A stretch of DNA of 64,000 bases, from NCBI GenBank assembly GCA_965243545.1, contig OZ251573.1, positions 2,108,001-2,172,000 of the forward strand, in the 5' to 3' direction. The position numbers were made by a program, and so were the translations under genes. Below, piece after piece: positions 44,207 to 52,654 of this stretch; the stretch's first letter is position 1; each line of letters starts with the position of its first letter. Origin of the DNA: CATQHW01 sp965243545. Its GTDB lineage: Bacteria; Spirochaetota; Spirochaetia; SZUA-6; Bin103. The notes beneath the pieces were generated by a model. The model did not search any database and was not told the origin of the DNA. It saw only the letters and a list, made by a program, of their open reading frames with translations.

Positions 44207-46006
44207 TTACCCGTGGCCGTCGGCGGCGCCGGTGACCGCGTCGCAGAACACCATCTCCCATCCGTGGAAGACCACGATCAGGCCGGTGAAGCGCACGTCC
44301 GGAAACTGCCGCGCCAGCCGCTCGTCGGCCAGGTAGCGGGTCAACTGCGCGCGCGCCTCTCCGGCCACGGCGGCGACCGCCGACCGGTCCATCGCCTCCG
44401 AGCGCTTGCGGTACTTGAGTTCGATCAGGTAGCCGTGGCGCACCTGCGGAAAGGCCGCCACCACCGGCTCCAGCGCGATGTCCGCGTGGCCCTTGCCCAA
44501 CTCCACCTCCGACCGGAATACGTAGTAGTCGGTAACGCTCAGATACGCCGCCAGAAACCCCTGGATCACCTTCTCCCCGACCATGTAGTCGCGGATGCCG
44601 GTCTGCTGCGCGATCGCCTCGCTCAGAAACTCGAACACCGGCCGCCACTCACCGTCGATGGCCATCCGCATCAGCGGCTGCTCCAAGCGGTACAGGTTGA
44701 CCGCGAACACCCGCACGTCCCGGTAACCGTCGCGCAGGAAGGCGTACATCAGCCGTTTCACGGTCTGGTTCGGGATCGCCAGTTCGGGCGTCCCGGGCGA
44801 CCCGCCGCGGATGCTCAGCAGTCCAAAGAAATGCAGCAGGGAAATAAAGTTCTCCGGCTCGGCCAGCCGCTCCAGAGGGAAGCTGGGCCGAATCTGGGCG
44901 GCGACCTGCTCCTCGCCTATGACTTCGTGCAGTATGTCAAAGTTTTCGTTCAAGCGATACCCGTCGGTCTGGCGTCCCACCGTCAGGACGTGGCGGAGCT
45001 TGTCGTAGTCGATGCGCACGTTGGTGTCGATCAGTTCGCTGGGCGCCGACCGGTTGGGAATCGATTGCTTCAGGTAATAGAGGACCATGCCGGGGTTGTA
45101 GAGATCGGTGTCGGCCTGTTCGGCGAACCGGTAGCCGTCGTACCAATCGCCCATGACGCCCAACGCGGTGTCGGCGTCCTGGTCGAACACGCCGAGGTCG
45201 CGGTACATCTCGACCAAGCCCCGCACCTCCGGTTCGGTGAAGCCGACCATCTCGTTGAAGTCCGGCTGCAGGCTGATGTTCATGCCGATGTTGAAGCCGC
45301 TGGTGACGTCGTCCAGCGTGACCGGAGAGACGCCGGTGATGAACAGTCGCTCCAGGCCGCCGCCGCTTTGGCCGGCGCCGCCCTTGAGGGTGGCGAGGAA
45401 GTTGCGGTAGAAGCCGCCACCGTGGGACTGATACGCCTCAGCTCCCTGGCAGGCCAGCTCGGTGTTGACGAAGTTGTCGTAATCGTCGATCAGCACGTAC
45501 AGCAGGATGTCGTGATCGCCGGCGTACCGGAACAGCTCGGACAGCCGTTCGCTGATGGAAGACGGCGCCAGCACGCGCTGCAACACCGCCTCCGGGAACA
45601 GGTCCGGGTGCCGTTCCAGAGCGTGACGAAGCACCGTACAGCAATAGCTTTCGAGGCGTTGTTCGATTGTCTCCAAGACATCGTTGACCGCCGAGAAGTT
45701 GAAGCGCAGGGTGACGTAGCGGCTGCGCTCCTCGGTCGGGTCGCGGCCGATGTCGGTGCGGGCGAAGGTGGCGTCGAACCGGTCGGCCCAGAAGCGGTCG
45801 TAGTAGCACTCCAGCAGCGACACCCACAGCGACTTGCCGAAGCGCCGCGGGCGGATCAGGAAGACGTAGCGCTCCTGCTCCAGCCGGCGCAGGAAGCGGG
45901 TCTTGTCTACGTACAGCCAGCCGTTGCGTTGGATGCGCATGAGGTCCGCCTCCCCGTAGGGAATGCGCGGAACGGCGGAAGGGGCGACCGGCGCCGACTC
46001 AGGCAC
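44207..46006 (-). CDS. AAA-ATPase-like protein with C-terminal PD-(D/E)XK nuclease domain
   Basis: 599 residues. An N-terminal 'YVDKTRFL..PRRFGKSL' ATPase region (~30-60, modified Walker A) and LLYVLIDDYDNF (Walker B-like) match the AAA-ATPase_like family. The C-terminus has HADIALEP and GYLIELKYRKRSE, the D..ExK core of the linked PD-(D/E)XK domain. These genes are abundant, mobile and poorly understood in high-GC anaerobes and host-associated bacteria. The open reading frame is complete; the start at ATG 46006 is the first available. Confidence 0.85.
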   Translation of the reverse strand: MPESAPVAPSAVPRIPYGEADLMRIQRNGWLYVDKTRFLRRLEQERYVFLIRPRRFGKSLWVSLLECYYDRFWADRFDATFARTDIGRDPTEERSRYVTLRFNFSAVNDVLETIEQRLESYCCTVLRHALERHPDLFPEAVLQRVLAPSSISERLSELFRYAGDHDILLYVLIDDYDNFVNTELACQGAEAYQSHGGGFYRNFLATLKGGAGQSGGGLERLFITGVSPVTLDDVTSGFNIGMNISLQPDFNEMVGFTEPEVRGLVEMYRDLGVFDQDADTALGVMGDWYDGYRFAEQADTDLYNPGMVLYYLKQSIPNRSAPSELIDTNVRIDYDKLRHVLTVGRQTDGYRLNENFDILHEVIGEEQVAAQIRPSFPLERLAEPENFISLLHFFGLLSIRGGSPGTPELAIPNQTVKRLMYAFLRDGYRDVRVFAVNLYRLEQPLMRMAIDGEWRPVFEFLSEAIAQQTGIRDYMVGEKVIQGFLAAYLSVTDYYVFRSEVELGKGHADIALEPVVAAFPQVRHGYLIELKYRKRSEAMDRSAVAAVAGEARAQLTRYLADERLARQFPDVRFTGLIVVFHGWEMVFCDAVTGAADGHG

Positions 46007-46055
46007 GGGCTTGACTCTACCGCTCCGGCGGCGCCGGTGGCAACGTCATGGATGA

Positions 46056-46250
46056 CAGCGGTGCGCCGTCCAAGCCAGCGGCGCCGACGAAACTTCGGCG
46101 CCGAAGGACGCAATGCCGGCCAGACGCCACCGTTGCGGTTCCCATCACCTGATTCCGATCGATCACATCCTTCCGTTCGCACTCGGCGGCAGCGCCGAAC
46201 CAGCCAATCTCCGTCTGCTGTGCGCCGCCCACCACCGCCACGCCATGCGG
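46056..46250 (+). pseudogene. HNH endonuclease remnant
   Basis: The frame opens only after an in-frame TGA at 46053. It reads HHLIPIDHILPFALGGSAEP and then NLRLLCAAHHRHA, the second half of an HNH domain (DH..GG..N..LC..HH). The upstream part that should carry the first Cys pair is degraded, and the downstream reading (to 46538) is antisense to another gene. Probably a decayed fragment. Confidence 0.6.
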
Positions 46251-46398
46251 ACCCGGGCGACGGACCAGACAGCGTGCCGGCGTGACGACCACCACGTCCA
46301 CCGCTACGCCGACTCCGTAGACGTAGAGATGCCATGGCCGCGTCATGCCGATGGAACAGGGTCCAACCCAGGTATTAACGTGCCGTCCGATTCCGGTC

Positions 46399-47736
46399 TT
46401 ACCGCGCGGCGGATGGTCGCAGCTCCCAGACCTCGGCGACGTCATGATTCCGAACCTGATGTTCGACGACCCGGGAGGAAACGCCGAACGTGGCAGCCAG
46501 TTCGTCGATCTCGTCGCCGTCCACGATCCGCCGGGTGATCCGCTGCCGCAGGCCGGCCGACGGGGCCAGGAACTCGGCCGCGAAGGCGCGGTTGCGCTGC
46601 TGGCGCTCGGAGTACGCCCTGGTAAGCAGCGTCGCCGTGCCGGGGGCAACCAATGCTTCCCCAAGCGCGCGGCAGAAATGGAAGCGCCTGTTTGTCTCGA
46701 AGGAGAATTGCCGAAACGCGAAGGCGGGATTCCGGTCTTTGTCGCGGGTAATCACGCCGTCGACCAAAGCAGCCGCGCCGAGGTCCACCGGCGAGGTGAC
46801 GGCCGCAAGCAACGAGGGGGCCTCGCCTATCGCCTCCGCGATGCGATCCATGGACGGCAGAGGCGTACCGTCGACGTCCAGGCTGCGCCGCAGCTCCTGC
46901 GCCAACCGGTATCCTGCCTCCCACGGCGTGGGCGCCTGCGCCGTATCGGCGACCAGCGTCGCGCGATCGATGGAACCGATTCGCTCCCATAGCAAACCGT
47001 TCGCCTTGGCGCGGTCGAACGCGCCGGTAACCGCGGCGCACTCTCCCATCGGGTTCCGCGCACTGAATGCGGCGGACGCCTCTTCCAGCGCCGCGCCGCC
47101 CAATTTCCCGCCGAGCTGCATCACGATTGACCTTTCGTCATCGTCTATACCATAGGGATCCCAACCCAGCCGCGCCGCGGTGCTGCAGTACTCGACTTCG
47201 TCCGGGTCGGCTTCCCGGATGGCCGACCACTCTTCCTGCAGCAGTGTTCCTTCTACTCCGCGAGACCGGAGCCGGCTGATGACCCGCTCAATGAGATCGG
47301 CGCAGGCCGCGCGAAACTCGCCGCTATCGATCCATGCCCTTCCCCCCTCGACGAATTTGATGTCGTTCCAGGCCGGCCCGTCGGGTTCCCATGCCAAGGG
47401 AGTCCAACCGCCCTGTGGAACCATCTGCAGCTCCGGATATGCATACCCCTCGCGGGCGGCGCTGAGCGAATGCCTGTGGCGGAAGTCGGGATCGTCCTCC
47501 TTTGCCGGGCTGCTCACCTCATGCGTGAGAAACCACCAGTTAGTAGCCATCCATTCAGCCAGCGGATAGACGGATACGTATACGAAGTCGTGCTTGGTAT
47601 GCTCACGCAGGTCCGCAATACGGGTGACAATCGAGTCGTCGACACGAATCTCCAGCAGTCCGAACGTCGCAGCCAGTTCAGCGCCTCGGACGCCGTCCGC
47701 ATCCTCCCATTCGGTCTTGAAACTAATCCTCGGCAT
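46399..47736 (-). CDS. Two-domain protein with degenerate ImmA/IrrE-like C-terminus
   Basis: 445 residues, ATG 47736. The N-terminal ~190 residues (FKTEWEDADGVRGAELAATF, WMATNWWFLTHE, GTLLQEEWSAIREADP) form an unrecognised domain found again in the interrupted paralogue downstream of hsdS. The C-terminal part ends in RRFHFCRALGEAL..ERQQRNRAFAAEFLAP, the shape of an ImmA/IrrE metallopeptidase. The HExxH is missing and the third ligand position is Gln, so it is probably not a protease. It ends in an HTH-like stretch (DEIDELAATFGVSSRVVEHQVRN, helix-turn-helix around ATFGVSSRVV). Possibly a phage-type regulator or sensor. Confidence 0.6.
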   Translation of the reverse strand: MPRISFKTEWEDADGVRGAELAATFGLLEIRVDDSIVTRIADLREHTKHDFVYVSVYPLAEWMATNWWFLTHEVSSPAKEDDPDFRHRHSLSAAREGYAYPELQMVPQGGWTPLAWEPDGPAWNDIKFVEGGRAWIDSGEFRAACADLIERVISRLRSRGVEGTLLQEEWSAIREADPDEVEYCSTAARLGWDPYGIDDDERSIVMQLGGKLGGAALEEASAAFSARNPMGECAAVTGAFDRAKANGLLWERIGSIDRATLVADTAQAPTPWEAGYRLAQELRRSLDVDGTPLPSMDRIAEAIGEAPSLLAAVTSPVDLGAAALVDGVITRDKDRNPAFAFRQFSFETNRRFHFCRALGEALVAPGTATLLTRAYSERQQRNRAFAAEFLAPSAGLRQRITRRIVDGDEIDELAATFGVSSRVVEHQVRNHDVAEVWELRPSAAR

Positions 47737-47848
47737 ACAAAGCCTCGATTCCTTTGGGCCACTCGATCTTGCGAAGTGGAAACCCCTTGTACGTTCCGTT
47801 GCCGCGATTCACGAGCCGGCCCTCAAAGACCGTATCTCCGTGTTTGTA
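47723..47848 (-). other. Open tail without its own start, between the two paralogues
   Basis: In frame after the TAG of the interrupted paralogue, 41 codons read YKHGDTVFEGRLVNRGNGTY and KGFPLRKIEWPKGIEALYAED. They end in a TAG that overlaps the start of the next gene. It looks like the 3' end of a lost gene that was once coupled to the ImmA-like gene. The only internal start is a GTG 12 codons in. Confidence 0.4.
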
Positions 47849-48492
47849 CTACGGCTGCTTCGTCGCGCTGACAGCGCGGTCAAGCGTCAGTACGAATGCG
47901 CTCTGGTCGTGGTCCAAGTCATAGGGATCCCAGCCAAGCTGCGCGGCCGCTATGCAGAATTCCACTTCCTCCGGGTCGGCTCCTTGAATCGCCAACCATT
48001 CTTCCTGCAGCAGTGTCCCTTCTACTCTGAGAGACAGGAGACGGCGGATAACCCGATCGATGAGGTCGGAGCACGTGTCCCGAAACTCGTCGCTGTCGAT
48101 CCAAGCGCTTCCCCCGTCAAGGAACTCAACGGAGGACAAGCGCGACCGGTCGGGCTTCCACACCAGATGAGTCCGGTCGCCCTGGGGAAACACATGCAGC
48201 GACGGGTACGAATACCCGTCGCGGTCGCCTATCGCGTGCCTGCGCCGAAAATCAGGATCGCGGCTCCTGGCAGGGCTGTTGGCCTCATGTGTGAGAAACC
48301 ACCAGTTGGTGGCCATCCACTCAGCAAAGGGATAGAGAGGAACGCACACGGAATCGTGCACCGTCTGCGCTCGCGTGTCCAGAACGCGGCTGACGACCGA
48401 ATCGTCGACGCGAATCTCCAGCGTTGCCATCGTCGCCGCCAGCTCTGGGCCCTGAACGCCCGCCGGATCCACCCAGTCGGTCTTGAACCTTA

Positions 48493-48500
48493 GTCTCGAC
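48493..48500. repeat. Left 8-bp target-site duplication
   Basis: GTCTCGAC, identical to 50327-50334. Confidence 0.85.
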
Positions 48501-48528
48501 CCAGAGTAAGCGATTCGGGTAGGCGGGG

Positions 48529-48557
48529 TTGAAACGGGTCCTCCTAAGTGCTATAAT
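48529..48557 (+). promoter_or_regulatory. Transposase promoter inside the IS1380-like element
   Basis: TTGAAA (48529-48534), 17-bp spacer, TATAAT (48552-48557): a consensus-like promoter 46 bp before the transposase ATG, with AGAGGA as ribosome-binding site. Confidence 0.7.
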
Positions 48558-48603
48558 CGGAAGTATCTAAACCCAACCGGTCAAGCACCAAAGAGGACCC
48601 GAA

Positions 48604-50091
48604 ATGATTCAATCACCACCAGGATACACGGCTGACGATGCTTGTCAACCCCAATTCTCCCATCCCCGCCTTCTGACCGAGCCGCGCGGTGGCGCTCCGC
48701 TGGTGAGCTGGTCCGGCTTGGGCATCGTGCACGGGCTCGTCGAGCGGCTTGAAGTGGCGCCGGTGATCGACTCTGCGGTGCGCGTGCTGCGGCGGCACAA
48801 ATGGTATACCGAGTCGGACCACGTGCTGACGCTGACCTACAACATGCTCAGCGGCGGGAACACGCTCAGCGACATCAACTGGCTGCGCGCCGACGAAGGA
48901 TTGCGCCGGCTGTTGGGCGGCGCGCGGGTGCCTCATGCCACCACGGTCGGGGATTTTCTGGCTCGCTTCGACGGCAAGCGGGAGCAGTGCAGCGATCGGG
49001 ATCAGCAGGCTGGGAAGCTGGCGCGGAGCGAGTTACGGGAGGCGGTCGAGGAGATACAGCAGCGTGCGTTCGGGTTGCTGCCGCGGTCGCGGCGGCGTGT
49101 AGCGACGCTGGACTGGGATTCGTCGATCCACGAAGTGTATGGGGAGCAGAAGGAAGGCGCGGACTTCAGCTACGACAGACGGTGGAGCTACAGCAGTCTG
49201 TACGGGACGGTGGCGGAGACCGGAGACGTGCTGCATCTGGGACTGCACGAAGGCAGCCGGCATACCAGCTACGGGATCAAGGAGGTGTTGCCGAGAACGA
49301 TCGAGCGGGTGCGGAAGCACTTTCGACAGGTGCGGATGCGCGCTGACAGTGGCTACTACGATCAGGAGATCGTGGACATTTGCGCCGAGCGCGGGGTGGA
49401 GTTCTACATCGTGGCGAAGCAGCGGCAGAATCTGCTGCGGGCCGTGCACGGGCTTCCGGAGTGCGCATGGCGTCCGCTGGCGCCGATCAGGGAGCGGTCG
49501 GGCCGGCGCCGGCGGAAGCGGCGGGAGAACGTGAAGCGCAAGATCAGCCGGCAGCGCAAGCCTGACCAGTGGTACAAGGGGACGCCGGAAGTGGCCAGGA
49601 TGATGTTCCGACCGACGAGTTGGAAGAAGGGCTATCGGTATGTGATCAAGCGGACGCCGATCCACGACGCGGACGGCAAGCAAGAGTACCTCGACGGGAT
49701 GAGAAAGTATGCGTACTGGATCGTGGTGACGAACTCGAAACGGAGCAACACGGCGGTGCTGAGGACCGCGCAGGGGCGGGGCAATCAGGAGAATCTGATC
49801 AAGGACCTGAAGGAGGGGCTGGGACTGTCCCATGTTCCGACCGGGTTGCTGGGAGCCAATCAAGCGTACTTCATGATCGCGGCGTTGGCGTGGAACCTGA
49901 AGACTTGGATGCTCAACCTGTTGGAGTTGGGAGATGGCGCGGTGCTGCGCTGCAAGCGGTTTCTGTACCTGTGGATATGCCGGGCCGGCGTGGTCGCCAA
50001 GACTGGCCGGGACGGCGTGCTGCTCAAGCTGTCGGCCGGCGAGTACTACCAGAGGTTCAGCGCCGCGCTAGCACGACTGGCGGCGCTGTAA
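48604..50091 (+). CDS. IS1380-like DDE transposase
   Basis: 495 residues. LDWDSSIHEVYGEQKEGADF (first Asp ~168), MRADSGYYDQEIV (second Asp ~245) and NQENLIKDLKEGLGLSH (Glu ~396) form the DDE triad in the spacing of IS1380-type enzymes, with the C-terminal YFMIAALAWNLKTW. The frame is complete, so it is potentially active. Confidence 0.9.
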   Translation: MIQSPPGYTADDACQPQFSHPRLLTEPRGGAPLVSWSGLGIVHGLVERLEVAPVIDSAVRVLRRHKWYTESDHVLTLTYNMLSGGNTLSDINWLRADEGLRRLLGGARVPHATTVGDFLARFDGKREQCSDRDQQAGKLARSELREAVEEIQQRAFGLLPRSRRRVATLDWDSSIHEVYGEQKEGADFSYDRRWSYSSLYGTVAETGDVLHLGLHEGSRHTSYGIKEVLPRTIERVRKHFRQVRMRADSGYYDQEIVDICAERGVEFYIVAKQRQNLLRAVHGLPECAWRPLAPIRERSGRRRRKRRENVKRKISRQRKPDQWYKGTPEVARMMFRPTSWKKGYRYVIKRTPIHDADGKQEYLDGMRKYAYWIVVTNSKRSNTAVLRTAQGRGNQENLIKDLKEGLGLSHVPTGLLGANQAYFMIAALAWNLKTWMLNLLELGDGAVLRCKRFLYLWICRAGVVAKTGRDGVLLKLSAGEYYQRFSAALARLAAL

Positions 50092-50326
50092 GGAAGTGGG
50101 ACGGGTGTTGATGGCATGGGGGTAGTCTGTCCTGATGGCGTCACCTGAAGTCCCACATGCCGCCAAATCGCCACTGGCTTGGTCAACTCAAAGGGTTGAC
50201 GCGGTTCTCACACTGCGGACGCCTCAGAATGTCAGCGTCGGGACGCCTATTGATCCCAAGAGTCGCCGAAATCTCCCGACTTTCGTGATGCCAGTGGCCA
50301 ATCTGTCACCGAATCGCTTATTCTGC
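50092..50326 (+). other. Non-coding right arm of the IS1380-like element
   Basis: 235 bp between the transposase stop and the right inverted repeat with no convincing gene. A short ORF from 50135 (to 50407) runs out through the IS end and is not supported. Confidence 0.6.
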
Positions 50327-50334
50327 GTCTCGAC
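50327..50334. repeat. Right 8-bp target-site duplication
   Basis: GTCTCGAC, identical to 48493-48500; its last base is part of the stranded start codon of the interrupted gene. Confidence 0.85.
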
Positions 50335-50397
50335 ATGCCGTGCCGCTCATTCCTTCCCGCATCACGTCACCGGCGCTGTCGCCGTCGTCGTGCCACC

Positions 50398-51198
50398 TCA
50401 CCCGTGAGACTCTAACGCCTCGTGCAGTACGGCGTCAAGCAGGCGGATGCGAGTGTCTTCGGTGGTAAGGAGGTGTGCCTCCAGCCGGTCGCACAACGTC
50501 ATCATCTCGTCCACCCTGGCAACTATACGCCGCTGTTCCTCCAATGGAGGAACGCCCAGCGCCAGTCCGTACGCATCATTGCGGCTCAGACCCGGCTTCA
50601 CGCCCTTACCCAGTGATCCCAAGTCAAGCGCCTGAAGTTGGATGAACAGAAAGCCGATGTCGAAGTAACTGGGGCACTCCACGTAGTATGCAACGTCGGT
50701 GGTCCACGATGGTCCGCCGCAAAGGTTCAAAGCGCCCGCCGAGCCCTTCCGGCCCACAATGATAGTGGACTCATCAGTCAGAGAATTCTCACAGAACCCA
50801 ACGATCCCATTCGATCCGAAGACCGGCACGGGGCCTTCCTTCAGACGTTCCTTGGCACTCATGCCCTTCCCATAGTGAAACACCAGCAGCGAACCAAGTG
50901 GAGCAACCGCCCAACCATTCAACTCGGGATGGTCACCAATGCCCTTCACGCTCGGTCCGATATTCTGCTCCGAGGTCGAGCTCACGGTCCGTTGTTTCCT
51001 TGCCCTCTTTGAGAGCTCCAGTCGAGATTTCTCGGCGGCTATCCGACTCAAGAGCTCCGAGGCCGGTTCGTCGTTTGGGTCCTGGGGTACGAGTTTGCCG
51101 CGGACGGCGAGATCGAGGATGAAGCGGCGGAGGCGCGGCACGGCGCCGGGAGTATCCACTACCGTATCGAAGTGGGCGAGCAGGCGGTCGGCGTTCAT
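50398..51198 (-). CDS. hsdS: Type I restriction specificity subunit, single target-recognition domain
   Basis: 266 residues, about 60% of a normal HsdS. It has the conserved N-terminus (VPRLRRFILDLAVRGKLVPQ), one target-recognition domain (~95-200, ending PPLEEQRRIVARVDEM) and one coiled-coil conserved region (EMMTLCDRLEAHL). A second TRD is absent. Half-size S subunits can dimerise and recognise palindromic-type bipartite sites, so it may be functional rather than truncated. The ATG overlaps the hsdM stop by 4 nt. Confidence 0.85.
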   Translation of the reverse strand: MNADRLLAHFDTVVDTPGAVPRLRRFILDLAVRGKLVPQDPNDEPASELLSRIAAEKSRLELSKRARKQRTVSSTSEQNIGPSVKGIGDHPELNGWAVAPLGSLLVFHYGKGMSAKERLKEGPVPVFGSNGIVGFCENSLTDESTIIVGRKGSAGALNLCGGPSWTTDVAYYVECPSYFDIGFLFIQLQALDLGSLGKGVKPGLSRNDAYGLALGVPPLEEQRRIVARVDEMMTLCDRLEAHLLTTEDTRIRLLDAVLHEALESHG

Positions 51199-52652
51199 CG
51201 GGTCAGCGCTTCGGTGAGGATCGCCTTCAGGCGGTCGCGCAGGGTGTCGGCTTCGGCGGTGGCGGCGGCGAGCTTGGCGAGCAGGTCCTCCGGGTCGCCG
51301 TGGTCATCTTCGTTGGTGTGCGGGTTCTTGACGTCGAGGTTGTAGCCTCTCGCCTTCACGTCCTCGGCGGTTACCTTATAGGCTCGCTCGGTTTCCCGGC
51401 GGCCCCGGCGCTGTGGTCCGCCCCACCAGTCGATGCAGTCTTGCAGGTGTTCCATGCGGATCGGGCGGGTCATGGAGTAGGCTTTCTGACCGGCGGGGAC
51501 CGGTTGCTCGTAGAACCAGACTTCGCGGGTCGGCTCGCCCTTCTCGAAGAACAGCAGGTTGGTGCCGATGGAGGCGTAGGGACGGAACACGGAGTTGGGC
51601 AGGCGCACGATGGTGTGCAGGTTGCATTCCTCCATCAGGTGTTCCTTGAGGCGCGTCTTGATGCCTTCGCCGAACAGCGATCCGTCGGGCAGCACGACCG
51701 CGGCGCGTCCGCCCGGCTTCAACACGCGGACGATCAGCGCCAGGAACAGGTCCGCCGTTTCCTTGGTGCGGAAGTGCGGCGGAAAGTTGCTCTCGATGCC
51801 GTCCTCCTCCTTGCCGCCGAACGGCGGATTGGTGAGCACGACGTCCACCCGGTCGCTCCGTCCCCAACTGACGTAGGGACGCGCCAGCGTGTTGTCGTGG
51901 CGCACGAAGCCGGGGTCCTCGATGCCGTGCAGCAGCATGTTGGTGACGCACAGCATGTGCGGGAGCTGCTTCTTCTCCACCGCGCGCAAGGCGGCCTGCA
52001 TGGTCGGCTCGTCTTCCGGGCGCTTGACGTAGCGCGCGCGCATGTGGCGCAGAGCGCAGGTCAGGAACCCCCCGGTGCCGCAGGCGGGATCGAACAGAAG
52101 CTCGCCCGGCCGGGGGTCGATGCGGTCGACCATGAAGGCGGTGACGGCGCGCGGCGTGTAGTATTCGCCCGCGTTGCCGGCCGACTGCAAGTCGTTGAGA
52201 AACTGCTCGTAGATGTCGCCGAAGTGCTGCCGGTCGGTCAGGTCATTGAAGTCGATGCCGTTGATCCGGTTGATCACCTGCCGCATCAACTGGCCCGACT
52301 TCATGTAGTTGTAGGCGTCCTCGAACACGTCGCGGACCACGCGGCGGCGGCCGCCTCCCGGTTGCGCTACCGGCAGGTTCTTCAGGGACGGAAACAGGTC
52401 CGTGTTGACGAAGTCGAGCAGCCCCTCGCCGGTGATCCCTTCCGGGTCCGCGGCCCACGTGCTCCACCGGTACGGCTTGGGAATCGGCGACGCGTAGTCC
52501 GCGTGGGTCAGTTCCAACTCCTGGTCCTGATCGTCGATGATCTTGAGAAAGAACATCCAGCACAGTTGGCTGATGCGCTGCGCGTCGCCGTCTACGCCGG
52601 TGTCCTGGCGCATGATGTCCTGAATCGACTTGACGTGGGTGCGGACCGACAC
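51195..52652 (-). CDS. hsdM: Type I restriction-modification DNA methyltransferase subunit
   Basis: 485 residues from GTG 52652. HsdM N-terminal helical domain (MSVRTHVKSIQDIMRQD), AGEYYTPRAV, motif I DPACGTGGF (~189) and catalytic NPPFGG (~274). It methylates adenine in the host recognition site together with HsdS. Second gene of hsdR-hsdM-hsdS, 2 bp after hsdR and overlapping hsdS. Confidence 0.95.
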   Translation of the reverse strand: MSVRTHVKSIQDIMRQDTGVDGDAQRISQLCWMFFLKIIDDQDQELELTHADYASPIPKPYRWSTWAADPEGITGEGLLDFVNTDLFPSLKNLPVAQPGGGRRRVVRDVFEDAYNYMKSGQLMRQVINRINGIDFNDLTDRQHFGDIYEQFLNDLQSAGNAGEYYTPRAVTAFMVDRIDPRPGELLFDPACGTGGFLTCALRHMRARYVKRPEDEPTMQAALRAVEKKQLPHMLCVTNMLLHGIEDPGFVRHDNTLARPYVSWGRSDRVDVVLTNPPFGGKEEDGIESNFPPHFRTKETADLFLALIVRVLKPGGRAAVVLPDGSLFGEGIKTRLKEHLMEECNLHTIVRLPNSVFRPYASIGTNLLFFEKGEPTREVWFYEQPVPAGQKAYSMTRPIRMEHLQDCIDWWGGPQRRGRRETERAYKVTAEDVKARGYNLDVKNPHTNEDDHGDPEDLLAKLAAATAEADTLRDRLKAILTEALTR

Positions 52653-52654
52653 GT

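Larger units (their letters stand above)
48501..50326 (+). mobile_element. IS1380-like insertion sequence, complete (1826 bp)
   Basis: Ends CCAGAGTAAGCGATTCGG (48501-48518) and the reverse complement GCAGAATAAGCGATTCGG (50309-50326) match at 16 of 18 positions, and an 8-bp direct repeat flanks them. One transposase gene runs outward from its own promoter. Eight base pairs is longer than the 4-5 bp usually given for IS1380 relatives. Confidence 0.85.
47849..50336 (-). pseudogene. Paralogue of the ImmA-like protein's N-domain, split from its start codon by an IS
   Basis: The body (48500 down to 47849) reads RLRFKTDWVDPAGVQGPELA and on to SATKQP. It matches the N-terminal ~200 residues of the 46399-47736 protein, then stops early. 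Its frame has no start on the left of the IS. Across the IS, at 50336, lies ATG TCG AGA C, the start codon and first residues. Removing the 1826-bp IS and one 8-bp repeat gives MSRLRFKTDWVD, matching MPRISFKTEWED of the paralogue. Before insertion it was the gene after hsdS. Confidence 0.8.
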
